In this document: in pieces, positions 34,001 to 41,637 of the stretch
Layout of the letters: each line of letters opens with the position of its first letter
Numbering within the stretch: the first letter of the stretch is position 1
Source of the DNA: Gemmatimonadota bacterium
Lineage (GTDB): Bacteria > Gemmatimonadota > Gemmatimonadetes > Gemmatimonadales > GWC2-71-9
DNA length: 56,202 nucleotides
Direction: 5' to 3'
Assembly: GCA_003222135.1 (NCBI GenBank)
Contig: QHUM01000066.1
Location: forward strand, 1-56,202
Made by a program: the position numbers and the translations under genes
The notes under the pieces: generated by a model
Told to the model about the DNA's origin: nothing
The model's database searches: none
The model's input: only the letters and a program-made list of their open reading frames with translations

Positions 34001-34163
34001 CGGGGTAGAGTGTGATCACGTTGACCTGGATGTCGGCAACGTCGGGGAACGCCTCGATCGGCAGCGACCGGAACGCCAGGACGCCGGCCCCGATGAACAG
34101 CACCGTCATCAGGACGACGAACAGCGGCTGGTCCAGCGCGAACGCGACGACCTTCTGGATCAT
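31083..34163 (-). CDS. RND heavy-metal-type efflux pump (CzcA/CusA family)
   Basis: A 1026-residue inner-membrane pump. Twelve membrane helices and two large periplasmic loops are laid out as in RND proteins: N-terminal VVAFALDQPLFVVLMTVLFIGAGVLAF, FPDVADIQVNVITLYPGRAAEEVEKQVTIPIE, the TM4 signature GAMDFGIIVDGAVIVVEN (about 390-407, with the proton-relay acids), and GQSVLNGVVMVTVFNQLREAG. The DFGIIVDGAV form is that of the heavy-metal (HME) subfamily rather than the multidrug (HAE) one. The metal cannot be deduced. It exports from the periplasm or cytoplasm together with the adaptor and TolC-type channel encoded just upstream; gaps are 16 nt or overlaps. Confidence 0.93.
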   Translation of the reverse strand: MIQKVVAFALDQPLFVVLMTVLFIGAGVLAFRSLPIEAFPDVADIQVNVITLYPGRAAEEVEKQVTIPIEISLAGLPHNVRMFSHTQFGLSFLMLTFDDQVNDYFARQQVLERLQTADLPTGVQPQLAPLSTPIGELYRYRLRGGGLTPTELRSIQDWTVARYLKMTPGVADVVSLGGLIKQYEVNPDPARLRYYHLTLLQLFAALGRGNANAGGSYVEQGSQQYLIRGIGLLRSAQDIGNIVVAARGGTPILVKDLCHVTLSAVPRQGVVGQDRDDDIVTGIVLMRKGENPSRVLRGIKERVTQLNASILPRGVQVVPFYDRTWLIDTTLKTVFKNLLEGAILVSAVLLLFLGNIRAAAIVAVIIPLSLLATFIGLTLRGIPANLLSLGAMDFGIIVDGAVIVVENVFRRVAGQAVRRDPSALRQAILEATVAVGRPTFFSMLIVIAANIPIFTLQRQEGRIFAPMAWTVTSALVGSLLLSLTLVPLLCYALLRAPLPHEENQLVRACRRGYTPVLRWALGAPWRVLGIAVLALGASLASFPRLGTEFLPELNEGTVWINLNLPPGVSVTETVTQVARARAALARIPEVTTTVSKAGRPEDGTDPKPLNMVEIFVGLRPLSEWARGVTKEQVIQEMDHALAVIPGIEVSFSQPIRDNVLESISQIDGQVVIKVFGDDPALLRTTVQQVLEHVASVRGVARAFVDRAGEVPQARLEIDQARAARYGLNVADIEDQIEIGLGGKAATELWEGEKHFSVVARLAGTDRRLANIDRILIDTPDGQRIPLSEVADSRLGAGSMNISREAGRRVAAVSVFIRGRDMGSVVQDMQDRVKRIALPAGYNITWSGEFENQQRAMKRLMFIVPITVFLIFVLLFDAFKSLKHTLVILLNVPFALIGGIFALLVSGIPLSVSAAIGFIALFGQSVLNGVVMVTVFNQLREAGAHPAEAVLRGALMRMRTVLMTALLAMLGLLPMALSRGIGSETQKPLAVVIIGGLISATLLVLVVLPTLYLALAQREAVALVSES

Positions 34164-34179
34164 GCCAGCAGCGCCGGGA

Positions 34180-35346
34180 CTACGAGTGCGCGAGCGCTTG
34201 GAAGAGCTGTTCGAGCAGCAGGCTCCCCGCGGTCACCACGCGCTCACCCGGCTGCAGACCGGCCTCGACCGGCACGACGCCGTCCCGCTCGCTGCCGACG
34301 CGGACTTCGGCGCGGCGGTAGCGTCCGGGCGATTCCTCTACGAACACCACGTGCGCGTCGCCCTGCAGGATCACGGCTGCCACCGGAACGACCGGCCCTT
34401 GCGGCTGCGCCCCGGAGGCGTCCACGGTCACCAGCATCTCCGCCTTGAGCAGCCGCCGTGGGTTTGCGACGGTGCCGCGCACCTTCACAGTGCGCGTGCT
34501 CGGGTCTACTTCACTGGACACCAGCACCACTCGGCCGCGAAACACGCGATCCGGCCATGCCGCAGCGCGCACCGCCAGCCCCGCGCCCGGCTTCACAGCG
34601 CTCACATCGCGCTCGGCAAGGTCGAGCTCGACCCACAACTGCGCCGGGTCGCTGACGACGAACAGCGGCGCGAACAGCGCCGGCGCGTTGGCGAGCATCT
34701 GATCGGGGCGAACTTCCTGACCGGGACTCAGGTTGCGCTCGACTACGACGCCGCCCAGCGGCGTCTTCAGAGGGAACACCTGATTGGCGGAGGTCGAGTC
34801 GACGCCGTACAGCGCCAGGCGTGCCTCGGCCCGCTGTTGCTCTGCGCGCGCGCGCGCCACGTCGGCTTGGGCCGCGTCCACGTCCTTCTGCGCCACCACG
34901 CCGTGTCGGAGCAGGTCGGCGAGCCGGGCCAGCGTCCGCTCGGCGAGCGCAAGATCAGTCGCGGCACGGCGCGCGTCCGCCTGCGCCTGGCCGAAGTCGG
35001 GCGATGCGATCGTCGTAAGAACGTCGCCGGGGCGCACCGGTTGCCCCGCGTCGACCGCCACGTTGACTACCCGCCCGGCGAACGGCGAGAAGATCCGCAC
35101 CGTGACGTCCTCGTTCCACACCATGCGCCCGTTGAGCCTGACGGGCTGGGGAACCGCCGGCGCCGCGGCTGTCGCGGACAGCGACGCGAGCTGGGGGCTG
35201 CCCTCGGGCAGGATCACGCGCGGTCCCTCGACCCGCGCGTTCGCAGTGGAATCTCCAACCTCCCGCGCAGCGGCCTTGCTGTTCCGGCAGCCCGCGAGAG
35301 CGACCGCCAGCAGCGGCCCAAGGGCTGTGGCGTGGACCCGCGTCAT
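34180..35346 (-). CDS. RND periplasmic adaptor lipoprotein (CzcB/CusB-like)
   Basis: A 388-residue adaptor with a lipobox (AVALAGC, Cys20). A barrel-sandwich domain (RIFSPFAGRVVNVAVDAGQPVRPGDVLTTI), a helical hairpin (about 115-190), the second lipoyl half (FPLKTPLGGVVVERNLSPGQEV), a beta-barrel (LWVELDLAERDVSAVKPG) and a membrane-proximal domain (ERDGVVPVEAGLQPGERVVTAGSLLL) follow in order. No His-rich or Met-rich N-terminal metal-binding segment is seen. The start overlaps the TolC gene stop by 4 nt. Confidence 0.92.
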   Translation of the reverse strand: MTRVHATALGPLLAVALAGCRNSKAAAREVGDSTANARVEGPRVILPEGSPQLASLSATAAAPAVPQPVRLNGRMVWNEDVTVRIFSPFAGRVVNVAVDAGQPVRPGDVLTTIASPDFGQAQADARRAATDLALAERTLARLADLLRHGVVAQKDVDAAQADVARARAEQQRAEARLALYGVDSTSANQVFPLKTPLGGVVVERNLSPGQEVRPDQMLANAPALFAPLFVVSDPAQLWVELDLAERDVSAVKPGAGLAVRAAAWPDRVFRGRVVLVSSEVDPSTRTVKVRGTVANPRRLLKAEMLVTVDASGAQPQGPVVPVAAVILQGDAHVVFVEESPGRYRRAEVRVGSERDGVVPVEAGLQPGERVVTAGSLLLEQLFQALAHS

Positions 35347-36581
35347 GGAATGATGTCCTTCCCCGCGGCACGGTCCAGGGCGTACACGCTGACCCAGTAG
35401 TCGTGGACCGCGGCGTTGTAGTCGGCGCGCGTGTCCGCGTACGTGCGGATGGCATCGAGCAGGTCGATGAGCGACATCGCGCCTCTGCGGTAGGCATAGC
35501 GCGCCGTCTCGAGGACGCTGTCCGCCTGCGCGAGCAAGCCACCCTCGTAGCGCTCGGCCAGCCCGCGTGCCGAGCGGTACGCGTCGAGCGCCGTGGCGAC
35601 GTCCGCGGCTGCCTGCGCCTGCACGCGCCGCGTCGCCACCTCCGCCTGCTGGAGGCCCGCCCGGCTCCGCTCGCGCTCACCGCCGTTCCAGTAGAGCAAC
35701 GGCATGGTGAAGCCGAGACCGATGGCATTCGCCGTGCCGTTGCTGAACAGGTCGCCGCTGGCAAACGGTCCCTTCGAGTGCGACAACGTCACCTCGGGCA
35801 GTGGAATCCACAGCGTCGCGGCGAGCTTGCTGAGCGCCACGCTCTGGGCGACCCGTTCCTGCGCGCTCCGCACGTCGGGCCGGGACGCCGCGAGCGCCGA
35901 GAGCGAGTCGACCGGGACGGCCACCGGCCGATACGCGAGGTCACCGGTGACGGTGAAGACGGTGTCCGGCGCGCGGACCCCCATCAGCAGCTGGACCGCG
36001 ACGCGCGCGGCGTGCACCCGGGCATCGGCGCGCAGCAGGTCGGCCGCGGCGCGGGCGTACTCCAGCTCCGCCTTGGTCACTTCGCGCTGGGGGACGTCGC
36101 CCGAACGCAGCCGTACCGAGTCGGCCTCCAGCAGCTGTCGAAAGATCTCGCGCCGATCGCCGGCGAGTCCGCGCTGCCGCTCGGCCAGCAAGAGGTCGAA
36201 GAATGCCTGACGCACGGTGAACGCGACTTCCCGCACGGCATCCTCGGCGTCGGCCCGCGCAGCCGCCACGCCGCGGCCTGCCGCGCGGGTGCGCAGGAAG
36301 CGCAGCGGCGTCACGTCGAGCGGCAGCGTCACCGTGTACTGCCACGGCTGGTTCGGGGCGGAAGTCAGGACGGGGTTGGGGATCGCGCGTGCGATCCGCT
36401 GCTCCCCGTGCGCGCTGTCGGCCCGCAGGCGGGCGGCCAGAATGTCCGGGTTCTGGCGGAGCGCGACCGCGAGCACCCGCTCGAGCGTCCACGCGGCGGG
36501 CTGCTGAGCGCCCGCAGGCCGCACTGCCCCGGCGTACAGGAGCAGCCCGATCGCACGACCAAGCCAGGTCGGGGAGAGCAT
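35343..36581 (-). CDS. TolC/CzcC-type outer-membrane efflux protein
   Basis: A 412-residue protein with a signal peptide (cut near PAGAQ, 26). It shows the two OEP repeats of TolC-family channels: LERVLAVALRQNPDILAARLRADSA, then long amphipathic helices, and in the second half VDSLSALAASRPDVRSAQERVAQS, LGFTMPLLYWNGGERERSRAGLQQAEVA, and RYAYRRGAMSLIDLLDAIRTYADTRADYNAAVHDYW. It is the trimeric channel for the RND pump of the same operon. The ATG lies 6 nt after the stop of the Fis-type regulator gene. Confidence 0.92.
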   Translation of the reverse strand: MLSPTWLGRAIGLLLYAGAVRPAGAQQPAAWTLERVLAVALRQNPDILAARLRADSAHGEQRIARAIPNPVLTSAPNQPWQYTVTLPLDVTPLRFLRTRAAGRGVAAARADAEDAVREVAFTVRQAFFDLLLAERQRGLAGDRREIFRQLLEADSVRLRSGDVPQREVTKAELEYARAAADLLRADARVHAARVAVQLLMGVRAPDTVFTVTGDLAYRPVAVPVDSLSALAASRPDVRSAQERVAQSVALSKLAATLWIPLPEVTLSHSKGPFASGDLFSNGTANAIGLGFTMPLLYWNGGERERSRAGLQQAEVATRRVQAQAAADVATALDAYRSARGLAERYEGGLLAQADSVLETARYAYRRGAMSLIDLLDAIRTYADTRADYNAAVHDYWVSVYALDRAAGKDIIP

Positions 36582-36587
36582 TCACGA

Positions 36588-36947
36588 TCACTCCGCCTTC
36601 AGTCGCCGCCATAGGGTGGTGCGGCTGATGCCGAGTCGCCGGGCGGTTTCCATGCGCTTGCCGCCCGTCTCTTGGAGGGCGTCCCGGATGGCTCGGCGCT
36701 CCTGGTCGGCCCAGGTGCGCGCGGGCTCCCGGGGCACGAAGATGACCTCCCCCAGCACCGAGGCTCCCAGCCGTAACGGCACGGCCCGCCCGCCCCGTGA
36801 CAGGAAGTGCGATGGTGGACCCGCGTGCGGCTGCGTGGCGCGAGCGGCAGCGTTCAGAAAGACCGCACCGCCACGCGCGTCGACGATCACGATCGCTTCG
36901 TCGCGCGAGTCGAGCAGCGCGCGTACAATCGGCGATAGCTCCTGCAT
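36588..36947 (-). CDS. Fis-type helix-turn-helix regulator with PAS-like N-domain
   Basis: A 119-residue regulator. Residues 1-60 look like a truncated PAS domain (IVRALLDSRDEAIVIVDARGGAVFLNAAAR). The last 35 residues form a Fis-type HTH (RDALQETGGKRMETARRLGISRTTLWRRLK). It has no AAA+ sigma-54 activation domain, unlike most proteins ending in this HTH, so it would act as a simple one-component sensor. It is the first gene of the efflux operon, and the conserved 68-nt upstream module ends 8 nt before its ATG. It probably regulates the operon. Confidence 0.82.
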   Translation of the reverse strand: MQELSPIVRALLDSRDEAIVIVDARGGAVFLNAAARATQPHAGPPSHFLSRGGRAVPLRLGASVLGEVIFVPREPARTWADQERRAIRDALQETGGKRMETARRLGISRTTLWRRLKAE

Positions 36948-36954
36948 ACGCGCG

Positions 36955-37022
36955 CAACGTATCCGGATCGCGCGCTAAGAATCAACGAGGCGCGCGCGCG
37001 CCGCGCGTTAGGATTTCACAAA
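36955..37022 (-). promoter_or_regulatory. Conserved 68-nt upstream module, copy A (efflux operon)
   Basis: Read on the minus strand, this stretch matches the plus-strand stretch 39357-39424 at 53 of 68 positions with no gap. Identity is concentrated in TTTGTGAAAT, CCTCGTTGATTCTTA (one change beside it), CGCGCGA and ATACGTTG. It contains a possible promoter, TTGATT-17 nt-ATACGT, ending just before the ATG of the Fis-type regulator (36947). Two ATTCTTA-like half-sites lie about 31 nt apart. The first part overlaps the last codons and stop of the histidine kinase gene. Confidence 0.6.
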
Positions 37023-38534
37023 GGCGCCGGAGGGCGTAGCGGCCGGGAGGCGCAGCACAAAACAGCTGCCGCCACCGGGCCGCGCGGCGTACTCGAGTGT
37101 GCCGCCCTGCAGCTCCGCCAGGCGCCGCGCGATCGCCAGCCCGAGGCCCGCAGCGCCCCCGTCGGCAGCAGCCCCGGCCGGGCGGTAGAACGGCTCGAAG
37201 ATGCGGTCGCGTTCGGTCGCGGGGATACCCGGGCCACGGTCGGCCACGACGAACACGAGCGCCGCGTCGTCCCGCTTGACCGAGAGCTCGATCGGCGACG
37301 CGGGCGGCGTATAGCGGACGGCGTTGCCCAGCAGATTGCTCAGAATGCGGAGCGATTGGACGAAATCGAACCGACCGGCCAGGGCCGGCTCGGTGAAGTC
37401 CACACTGGTCTCCACCGTCCGATCCTTGAGGAGCCCGGCCATCTGCCGCATGGCCGCGCCCACCAGATCCTCGGCCGTATTGAGCTCGGGATGCACCGGT
37501 AAGGCTCCGCCCTTGAGACGCGAGAGATCGAGCAAGTCGGCGACGAGATGACCGAGACGATCCGCCTGTTCCTCGATAGCGACGGCGTTCCGGTCACCAC
37601 GCAGGGCGCCCTCCTGCGCGAGCGCCTTGATCGTCGTCAACGGGGTCCGGAGATCGTGCGAGACTGACGCCAGCACGACGTCCTTGAGGCGGTCGGCCTC
37701 GCGCAATGCCTCAGCATGCTCCGCCTGTGCGACCAGCCGGGTGCGCTCCACGGCCAGCGCCGCGTAGTAGGCGAGCGCACCGAGGAAGCGCCGCCGAGCA
37801 GGATCGAGCGCAATCGGGCGCTCGTCGGTCAGGTACAGCGCGCCGACGGTTCGCCCGTGCGCCCGCAGAGCCGCGAGCACCGTGCGCCCGTCCGGATCGT
37901 GGCTCTGCAGCGTCGCTCCGGACGCGCCATCCTCCGCGATGTCGAGCCGATCCGTGGTCTCCGCGAAGCGGCGCAGGTCGTCCAAGTCCGCCAATCCCGC
38001 CTCCCCGATTACGTCGGCCGGCGATGCGACGAGCAAGCGTACGGCGTCGTCGTCCCGGCCATAGATCCGGCAGTGCGCGACTTCGAGGGATGTGCGGATC
38101 AGGTCGGCGATGCCCGCCAATGAGTCCTCCGCCCGACCCGCGCTCAGCAGCTCCGCGCCGAGCCGGCCGAGCGACGCCACTTCGCCGGCGCGCCGCTCGG
38201 CCTCCGCGGCCCGGGCCCGCTCCTGCGTCAAGAGGTGCGTCGTGACCACCGCGGTGGTGAGGAAGGCGAGCAGCACGATCCAGTCGAGGGGCTTGCTCAC
38301 GGAGAGTGTGTCGTACGGCAACTGAAAGAAGTAGTCGATCAACAGGAACCCGGCCAAGGTGAGCGCGAGTCCCAGGGGGCGACCGCCGCTCACGCTTCCA
38401 CCCAGGATGACGAGCAGATAGGTGAGGACGGCGTGCACCGTGTCCACGCCGTCGCGGCGCTCCCGGAGGACGACCGTGGCGGTGACGCACACGGTGACCC
38501 ACACGACCCAAGCCCACACGCGAGATCGTGCCAT
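37008..38534 (-). CDS. Sensor histidine kinase, KdpD-like (DUF4118-GAF-HisKA-HATPase)
   Basis: A 508-residue sensor. Residues about 5-100 hold four membrane helices of the DUF4118/KdpD transmembrane type (LTYLLVILGGSVSGGRPLGLALTLAGFLLIDYFF). A GAF-like domain covers about 125-270. The HisKA H-box is SVSHDLRTPLTTIKALAQE (His near 290), and the ATPase has N-box ILSNLLGNAVRYTPPAS, G1 DRGPGIP, and G2 GLGLAIARRLAEL. It lacks KdpD's N-terminal KdpD and Usp domains, so potassium sensing is not implied. It starts 6 nt after the stop of its response regulator gene. Its target genes may be those that carry the 68-nt module. Confidence 0.92.
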   Translation of the reverse strand: MARSRVWAWVVWVTVCVTATVVLRERRDGVDTVHAVLTYLLVILGGSVSGGRPLGLALTLAGFLLIDYFFQLPYDTLSVSKPLDWIVLLAFLTTAVVTTHLLTQERARAAEAERRAGEVASLGRLGAELLSAGRAEDSLAGIADLIRTSLEVAHCRIYGRDDDAVRLLVASPADVIGEAGLADLDDLRRFAETTDRLDIAEDGASGATLQSHDPDGRTVLAALRAHGRTVGALYLTDERPIALDPARRRFLGALAYYAALAVERTRLVAQAEHAEALREADRLKDVVLASVSHDLRTPLTTIKALAQEGALRGDRNAVAIEEQADRLGHLVADLLDLSRLKGGALPVHPELNTAEDLVGAAMRQMAGLLKDRTVETSVDFTEPALAGRFDFVQSLRILSNLLGNAVRYTPPASPIELSVKRDDAALVFVVADRGPGIPATERDRIFEPFYRPAGAAADGGAAGLGLAIARRLAELQGGTLEYAARPGGGSCFVLRLPAATPSGAFVKS

Positions 38535-38540
38535 GGCGCG

Positions 38541-39281
38541 CTATGCCGGCAGCTCGGCGCGATAGCCGACCCCAGGCTCCGTCACGATCAGCTCCGGGCG
38601 GGCGGCGTTCGTCTCGACCTTGCGACGCAGGTTGGTGATGTGCACGCGCAGGTATTGCTGCGGATTGCCGGCGGCGTCTCCCCACACCGCGTCGAAGATC
38701 TGCTGGTGGGTGAGCGTGCGTCCCGCATTGGTCACGAGCGTGCGGAGGATATCCCACTCGATCGGCGTGAGCCGAACGGCGGCGCCTCCCCGCGTGACGC
38801 GGCGGTGGAGCAGATCGACGGTGAGCCCGTATGCCTCGACCACCGTCGCGACGTCGTCGGCGGTCGGCAGCCGCGCCCGCCGCAACAGGGCGCGCACCCG
38901 TGCCACGAATTCCGGTGTGTTGAACGGCTTGGTGACGTAGTCGTCGGCTCCCGCATTCAGCAGCTGCACCTTTTCGGCGTCGGCGTGCCGGGCGGAGAGG
39001 ACGAGGATCGGCACCCTGGACCAGGCTCGGATCTCGCGGCACACGTCGACCCCACGGACGTCGGGCAGACCGAGGTCCAGGATAACCAGGTCGGGACGTT
39101 CCGTCGCCGTGAGGTCGATCCCTTCCCGGCCGGTCGGGGCCTCGAGCAGCCGATCGGTTACGTCGCTGAGCGCATTGCGGAGCGCGCGCCGAATCGGCGC
39201 GTCGTCTTCGATGATCAACAGCGCCCGCGCCCGGACCGCCGCGCTCGTCAGGTCGTCGTCACTCACACGTATCGCGCCCAT
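38541..39281 (-). CDS. OmpR/KdpE-family response regulator
   Basis: A 246-residue regulator. The receiver domain (about 20-135) has the acidic pocket LLIIEDDAPI, phospho-acceptor Asp near 66 in LVILDLGLPD, and Lys in YVTKPFNTPE. The DNA-binding winged helix (about 150-245) has LTPIEWDILRTLVTNAGRTLTHQQIFDAVWG, YLRVHITNLRRKVE and VGYRAELPA. ATG 39281 is chosen at the start of recognisable sequence; a longer frame to 39497 runs into the divergent regulatory region. It forms an operon with the kinase and is divergent from the Kelch-like gene. Confidence 0.93.
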   Translation of the reverse strand: MGAIRVSDDDLTSAAVRARALLIIEDDAPIRRALRNALSDVTDRLLEAPTGREGIDLTATERPDLVILDLGLPDVRGVDVCREIRAWSRVPILVLSARHADAEKVQLLNAGADDYVTKPFNTPEFVARVRALLRRARLPTADDVATVVEAYGLTVDLLHRRVTRGGAAVRLTPIEWDILRTLVTNAGRTLTHQQIFDAVWGDAAGNPQQYLRVHITNLRRKVETNAARPELIVTEPGVGYRAELPA

Positions 39282-39356
39282 CGCCAGTGTGCGCCTCTCC
39301 ACAGGGTATCCGCATACAATGTGGACAGCACAGGGCAACGCAAGGTCACCGCTGTC

Positions 39357-39424
39357 TTTGTGAAATCTTAGTGCCCCTCGTCCGTACACCTCGTTGATTC
39401 TTAACGCGCGACTCCGATACGTTG
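39357..39424 (+). promoter_or_regulatory. Conserved 68-nt upstream module, copy B (Kelch-like gene)
   Basis: This lies in the 319-nt divergent gap 39282-39600, between the response regulator gene and the Kelch-like gene. It is the inverted partner of 36955-37022 (53/68 identical, no gaps). A possible promoter reading toward the Kelch-like gene is TTGATT (39394-39399), 17 nt, ATACGT (39417-39422). TTTGTGAAATCTTAG lies upstream, in the position of an activator site. The rest of the gap (39425-39600) holds no gene that I can support, only a leader ending in GGGAGGAA before ATG 39601. Confidence 0.6.
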
Positions 39425-39600
39425 GCGACCGCGCGCCTGAGACGAAACGACCTACGCTGCTACGGAATGGCGCAGGGAGCCTCGTGATGGCGATCACGCG
39501 TGGCTCTCAATCGCCGCCAGCACGTGCCTTGCCCGTGTCCAGGGCGACCACTCTCGCGTTCCAGCAGCCGCGAGCCGGCTCCATTACGGGAGGAACTCTG

Positions 39601-41055
39601 ATGCACCGTCTCACCGCTGTTTCGGTCGCCAATCTGGTTGGCGCTGTTGTGCTGGGGGCCTGTGGCGGCTCCAGCGGACCAACTGGACCGTCGGGCCCGC
39701 CCGTGGTAACGACCGTCAACGGGGCCACGGCGCCCTCGGCGCCCCTCGGTGCCACGATCGTCCTGCAGGGCTCGAACTTCGGGGGCAGCCAGGCCGCTGC
39801 CGCTGGTGTGGTGCTCTTCACAACCGCGTCGGGCGCTCCCGACACGGCGACCATCGTGAGTTCGGGCGACTGGAGCAGCACGCTCATCGTGACGACCGTG
39901 CCGGCCGGTGCCGTGACGGGGAACCTGGTGGTGAAGACTTCCGGGGGCGCGAGCACCCCCGTGACCTTCAGCGTGGCGGCGAAGGTGGCGTTCAGCCCGT
40001 CCACCGTCGCGTGGACGAGCACCACGGCCCTGCCGGTCGGGTTGAGCGGTCACGCGGTGGCAGCGGCCACATTCTCCGGCACGACGCCTACGAGCGTGGT
40101 CTACGTCGTCGGGGGAGCGGACAGCACGAACACGCCGCGCGACAGCGTGCTGTATGCGACGGTCTCGAGCACGGGGGCGCTGAGCAGCTGGACCAAGACC
40201 ACCGTGTTGCCGGCACCGATCGCGTTCGCGGCGGCGCTGGTCGTCACTCCCACGAACGCGCCTGTGACGAGCTCGTATCTCCTGGCGCTCGGCGGCGACA
40301 GCACGGCGAGCGGCAAGCCGGTCTCCACCGTGTACCGCGGAACCCTGGGCGCGACCGGCGCGGTCACGGCCTGGAGCACGACCACCGCGCTGCCCGCGCC
40401 GCTGCATTCCCTTGGCGCGGTCGTCTTCAATGGATCGGTGTACATCGCGGGCGGATCCGGCACGGGCAACGCGCCGGTCGCCACCGTGTATCGCGCCCAG
40501 ATCAACTCGGATGGCACGCTGGGGGCGTGGGCGCCGCTGGCATCGCTGCCCTTTGCCCGTAGCTACGTCGGGTTCGGCGTGAACGGCACGTTCTTGTATG
40601 CGTTCGGCGGCGACAGCTCGAGCGTCACGCCCAACGACTCCTCGAGTCTCAAGACGACCTCGCTGAGCGACGTGGTGTATGCGCAAATCGACATTCACAC
40701 GGGCAGTCTCACCGCGGCGGGATGGACGGCCGGCGCCAACAAGCTGAAGAAGGCCGTTGCCAAACACACGGCGGTGGTCGCGGGGGGGAACGCGCTCATC
40801 ACCGCGGGGCTGTACAACGGAGCCGCGACCGGTTCGACTGAGGAGAGCTACGCGGGCTTGAACGCCGACGGCACCACGACCAGCTTCAACGGGGCGACGG
40901 GCGCGAACACGATCTCATCGGCGGGCGGCGGCAATCTCTTCAACCACGCGGCGACCGGATACTTGGACGCCACCGGAGCATTTCACGTCCTGGTCGTCGG
41001 CGGTGACGACGTCAACGCGCCGACCAAGAAGCGCAAGGGCGTCTTCTATTACTGA
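39601..41055 (+). CDS. Secreted lipoprotein with IPT/TIG and Kelch-like repeats
   Basis: A 484-residue protein with a lipobox (VVLGAC, Cys20) and GGGAGGAA before the ATG. Residues about 32-120 look like an IPT/TIG immunoglobulin-like domain (VTTVNGATAPSAPLGATIVLQGSNFGG). Residues 125-484 hold Kelch-like beta-propeller repeats, each with hydrophobic strands ending in a double glycine: SVVYVVGGADS, SYLLALGGDS, SVYIAGGSG, FLYAFGGDSS, FHVLVVGGDD, with TTALPAPLHSLGAVVFNG between. Ser, Thr and Ala are abundant, as in exported proteins. The ligand is unknown. It shares an upstream module with the metal-efflux operon, which suggests an envelope-stress role. Confidence 0.8.
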   Translation: MHRLTAVSVANLVGAVVLGACGGSSGPTGPSGPPVVTTVNGATAPSAPLGATIVLQGSNFGGSQAAAAGVVLFTTASGAPDTATIVSSGDWSSTLIVTTVPAGAVTGNLVVKTSGGASTPVTFSVAAKVAFSPSTVAWTSTTALPVGLSGHAVAAATFSGTTPTSVVYVVGGADSTNTPRDSVLYATVSSTGALSSWTKTTVLPAPIAFAAALVVTPTNAPVTSSYLLALGGDSTASGKPVSTVYRGTLGATGAVTAWSTTTALPAPLHSLGAVVFNGSVYIAGGSGTGNAPVATVYRAQINSDGTLGAWAPLASLPFARSYVGFGVNGTFLYAFGGDSSSVTPNDSSSLKTTSLSDVVYAQIDIHTGSLTAAGWTAGANKLKKAVAKHTAVVAGGNALITAGLYNGAATGSTEESYAGLNADGTTTSFNGATGANTISSAGGGNLFNHAATGYLDATGAFHVLVVGGDDVNAPTKKRKGVFYY

Positions 41056-41292
41056 TTATTCCGGCTGGAGCTGTACCTCCGCTGCCCCCGTGGCGTCGTA
41101 CCACACCCGCACGCGCCACGGGCGGCAGCAGACCTCGCAGTCCTCGACGTAGTCCTGCGCCCGCCCGCCGGCCGGATCGAGGGTGAGGCTCACCGTCGCG
41201 CCGCAATGGGGGCAGGTCACGTCGGCCTCGGTATCGAGGGCCGCCGGCTCCTCCGGGCCCCGATCGTCGTAGGCCTCGGTATCGTCATCCAT
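41056..41292 (-). CDS. CPXCG-motif small zinc-binding protein
   Basis: A 78-residue acidic protein with VTCPHCGATVSLTLDP and YVEDCEVCCRPWRV, the two Cys pairs of the CPXCG-type cysteine-rich family. The C-terminus is a beta strand (VRVWYDATGAAEVQLQPE). The family's function is not established. The start is taken at the second of two adjacent ATGs (41292), 6 nt after GGAGGG; an in-frame TTG start at 41316 lacks a site. It ends directly against the stop of the convergent Kelch-like gene. Confidence 0.88.
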   Translation of the reverse strand: MDDDTEAYDDRGPEEPAALDTEADVTCPHCGATVSLTLDPAGGRAQDYVEDCEVCCRPWRVRVWYDATGAAEVQLQPE

Positions 41293-41306
41293 CATTCGCC
41301 CTCCAT

Positions 41307-41335
41307 TTGACTTCAAAGGTACACTCGACTAGCGT
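41307..41335 (+). promoter_or_regulatory. Candidate infA promoter
   Basis: TTGACT (41307-41312), 17-nt spacer, TAGCGT (41330-41335), upstream of infA and reading toward it. The -35 box matches the consensus at 5/6, the -10 box at 3/6. It lies in the 126-nt divergent gap before the CPXCG gene. Confidence 0.4.
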
Positions 41336-41346
41336 TCCGCGGCGTG

Positions 41347-41383
41347 AAGGGCGGGACTTGGCCTCTGCGCTGGTCCCGCCCTT
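41347..41383 (+). promoter_or_regulatory. Stable hairpin in the infA leader
   Basis: AAGGGCGGGAC pairs perfectly with GTCCCGCCCTT (11 bp) around a 15-nt loop, followed by TTGTGTTGTG. It lies between the candidate promoter and the infA ribosome site (GGAGGTAAC). It could be an attenuator or a stability element for infA; no gene upstream on this strand needs a terminator here. Confidence 0.45.
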
Positions 41384-41418
41384 TGTGTTGTGACGCCCGT
41401 CCTGGACGGAGGTAACGG

Positions 41419-41637
41419 ATGCCTAAGGAAGAAGCCATAGAAATCGACGGTATCGTGCAGGACGTGCTGCCCAATACCACGTTTCGGGTGCATTTGACGA
41501 ACGGCCATTACGTGCTCGCCACGATCGCGGGGAAGATGCGTCGCTTCCGCATCCGCGTGCTCGCCGGCGACCGGGTGACGCTCGCGGTCTCCCCCTACGA
41601 CCTCACTCGCGGGCGTATCACGTTCCGGCACAAGTGA
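41419..41637 (+). CDS. infA: Translation initiation factor IF-1
   Basis: A 72-residue protein, the usual IF-1 length, forming a single S1/OB fold: [68 protein letters not shown] covers the family in order. IF-1 binds the ribosomal A site and helps IF-2 and IF-3 during initiation. It is not in a ribosomal-protein operon here; instead its stop overlaps a small zinc-ribbon gene by 4 nt. A GGAGGTAAC site precedes the ATG. It could be a second infA paralogue, as seen in several soil bacteria. Confidence 0.95.
   Translation: MPKEEAIEIDGIVQDVLPNTTFRVHLTNGHYVLATIAGKMRRFRIRVLAGDRVTLAVSPYDLTRGRITFRHK

Noticed and set aside
36991..37007. CG-alternating run (CGCGCGCGCG...) as a functional Z-DNA or repeat element
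   Set aside because: It falls in the least conserved part of the 68-nt module, so it is probably not the functional part.
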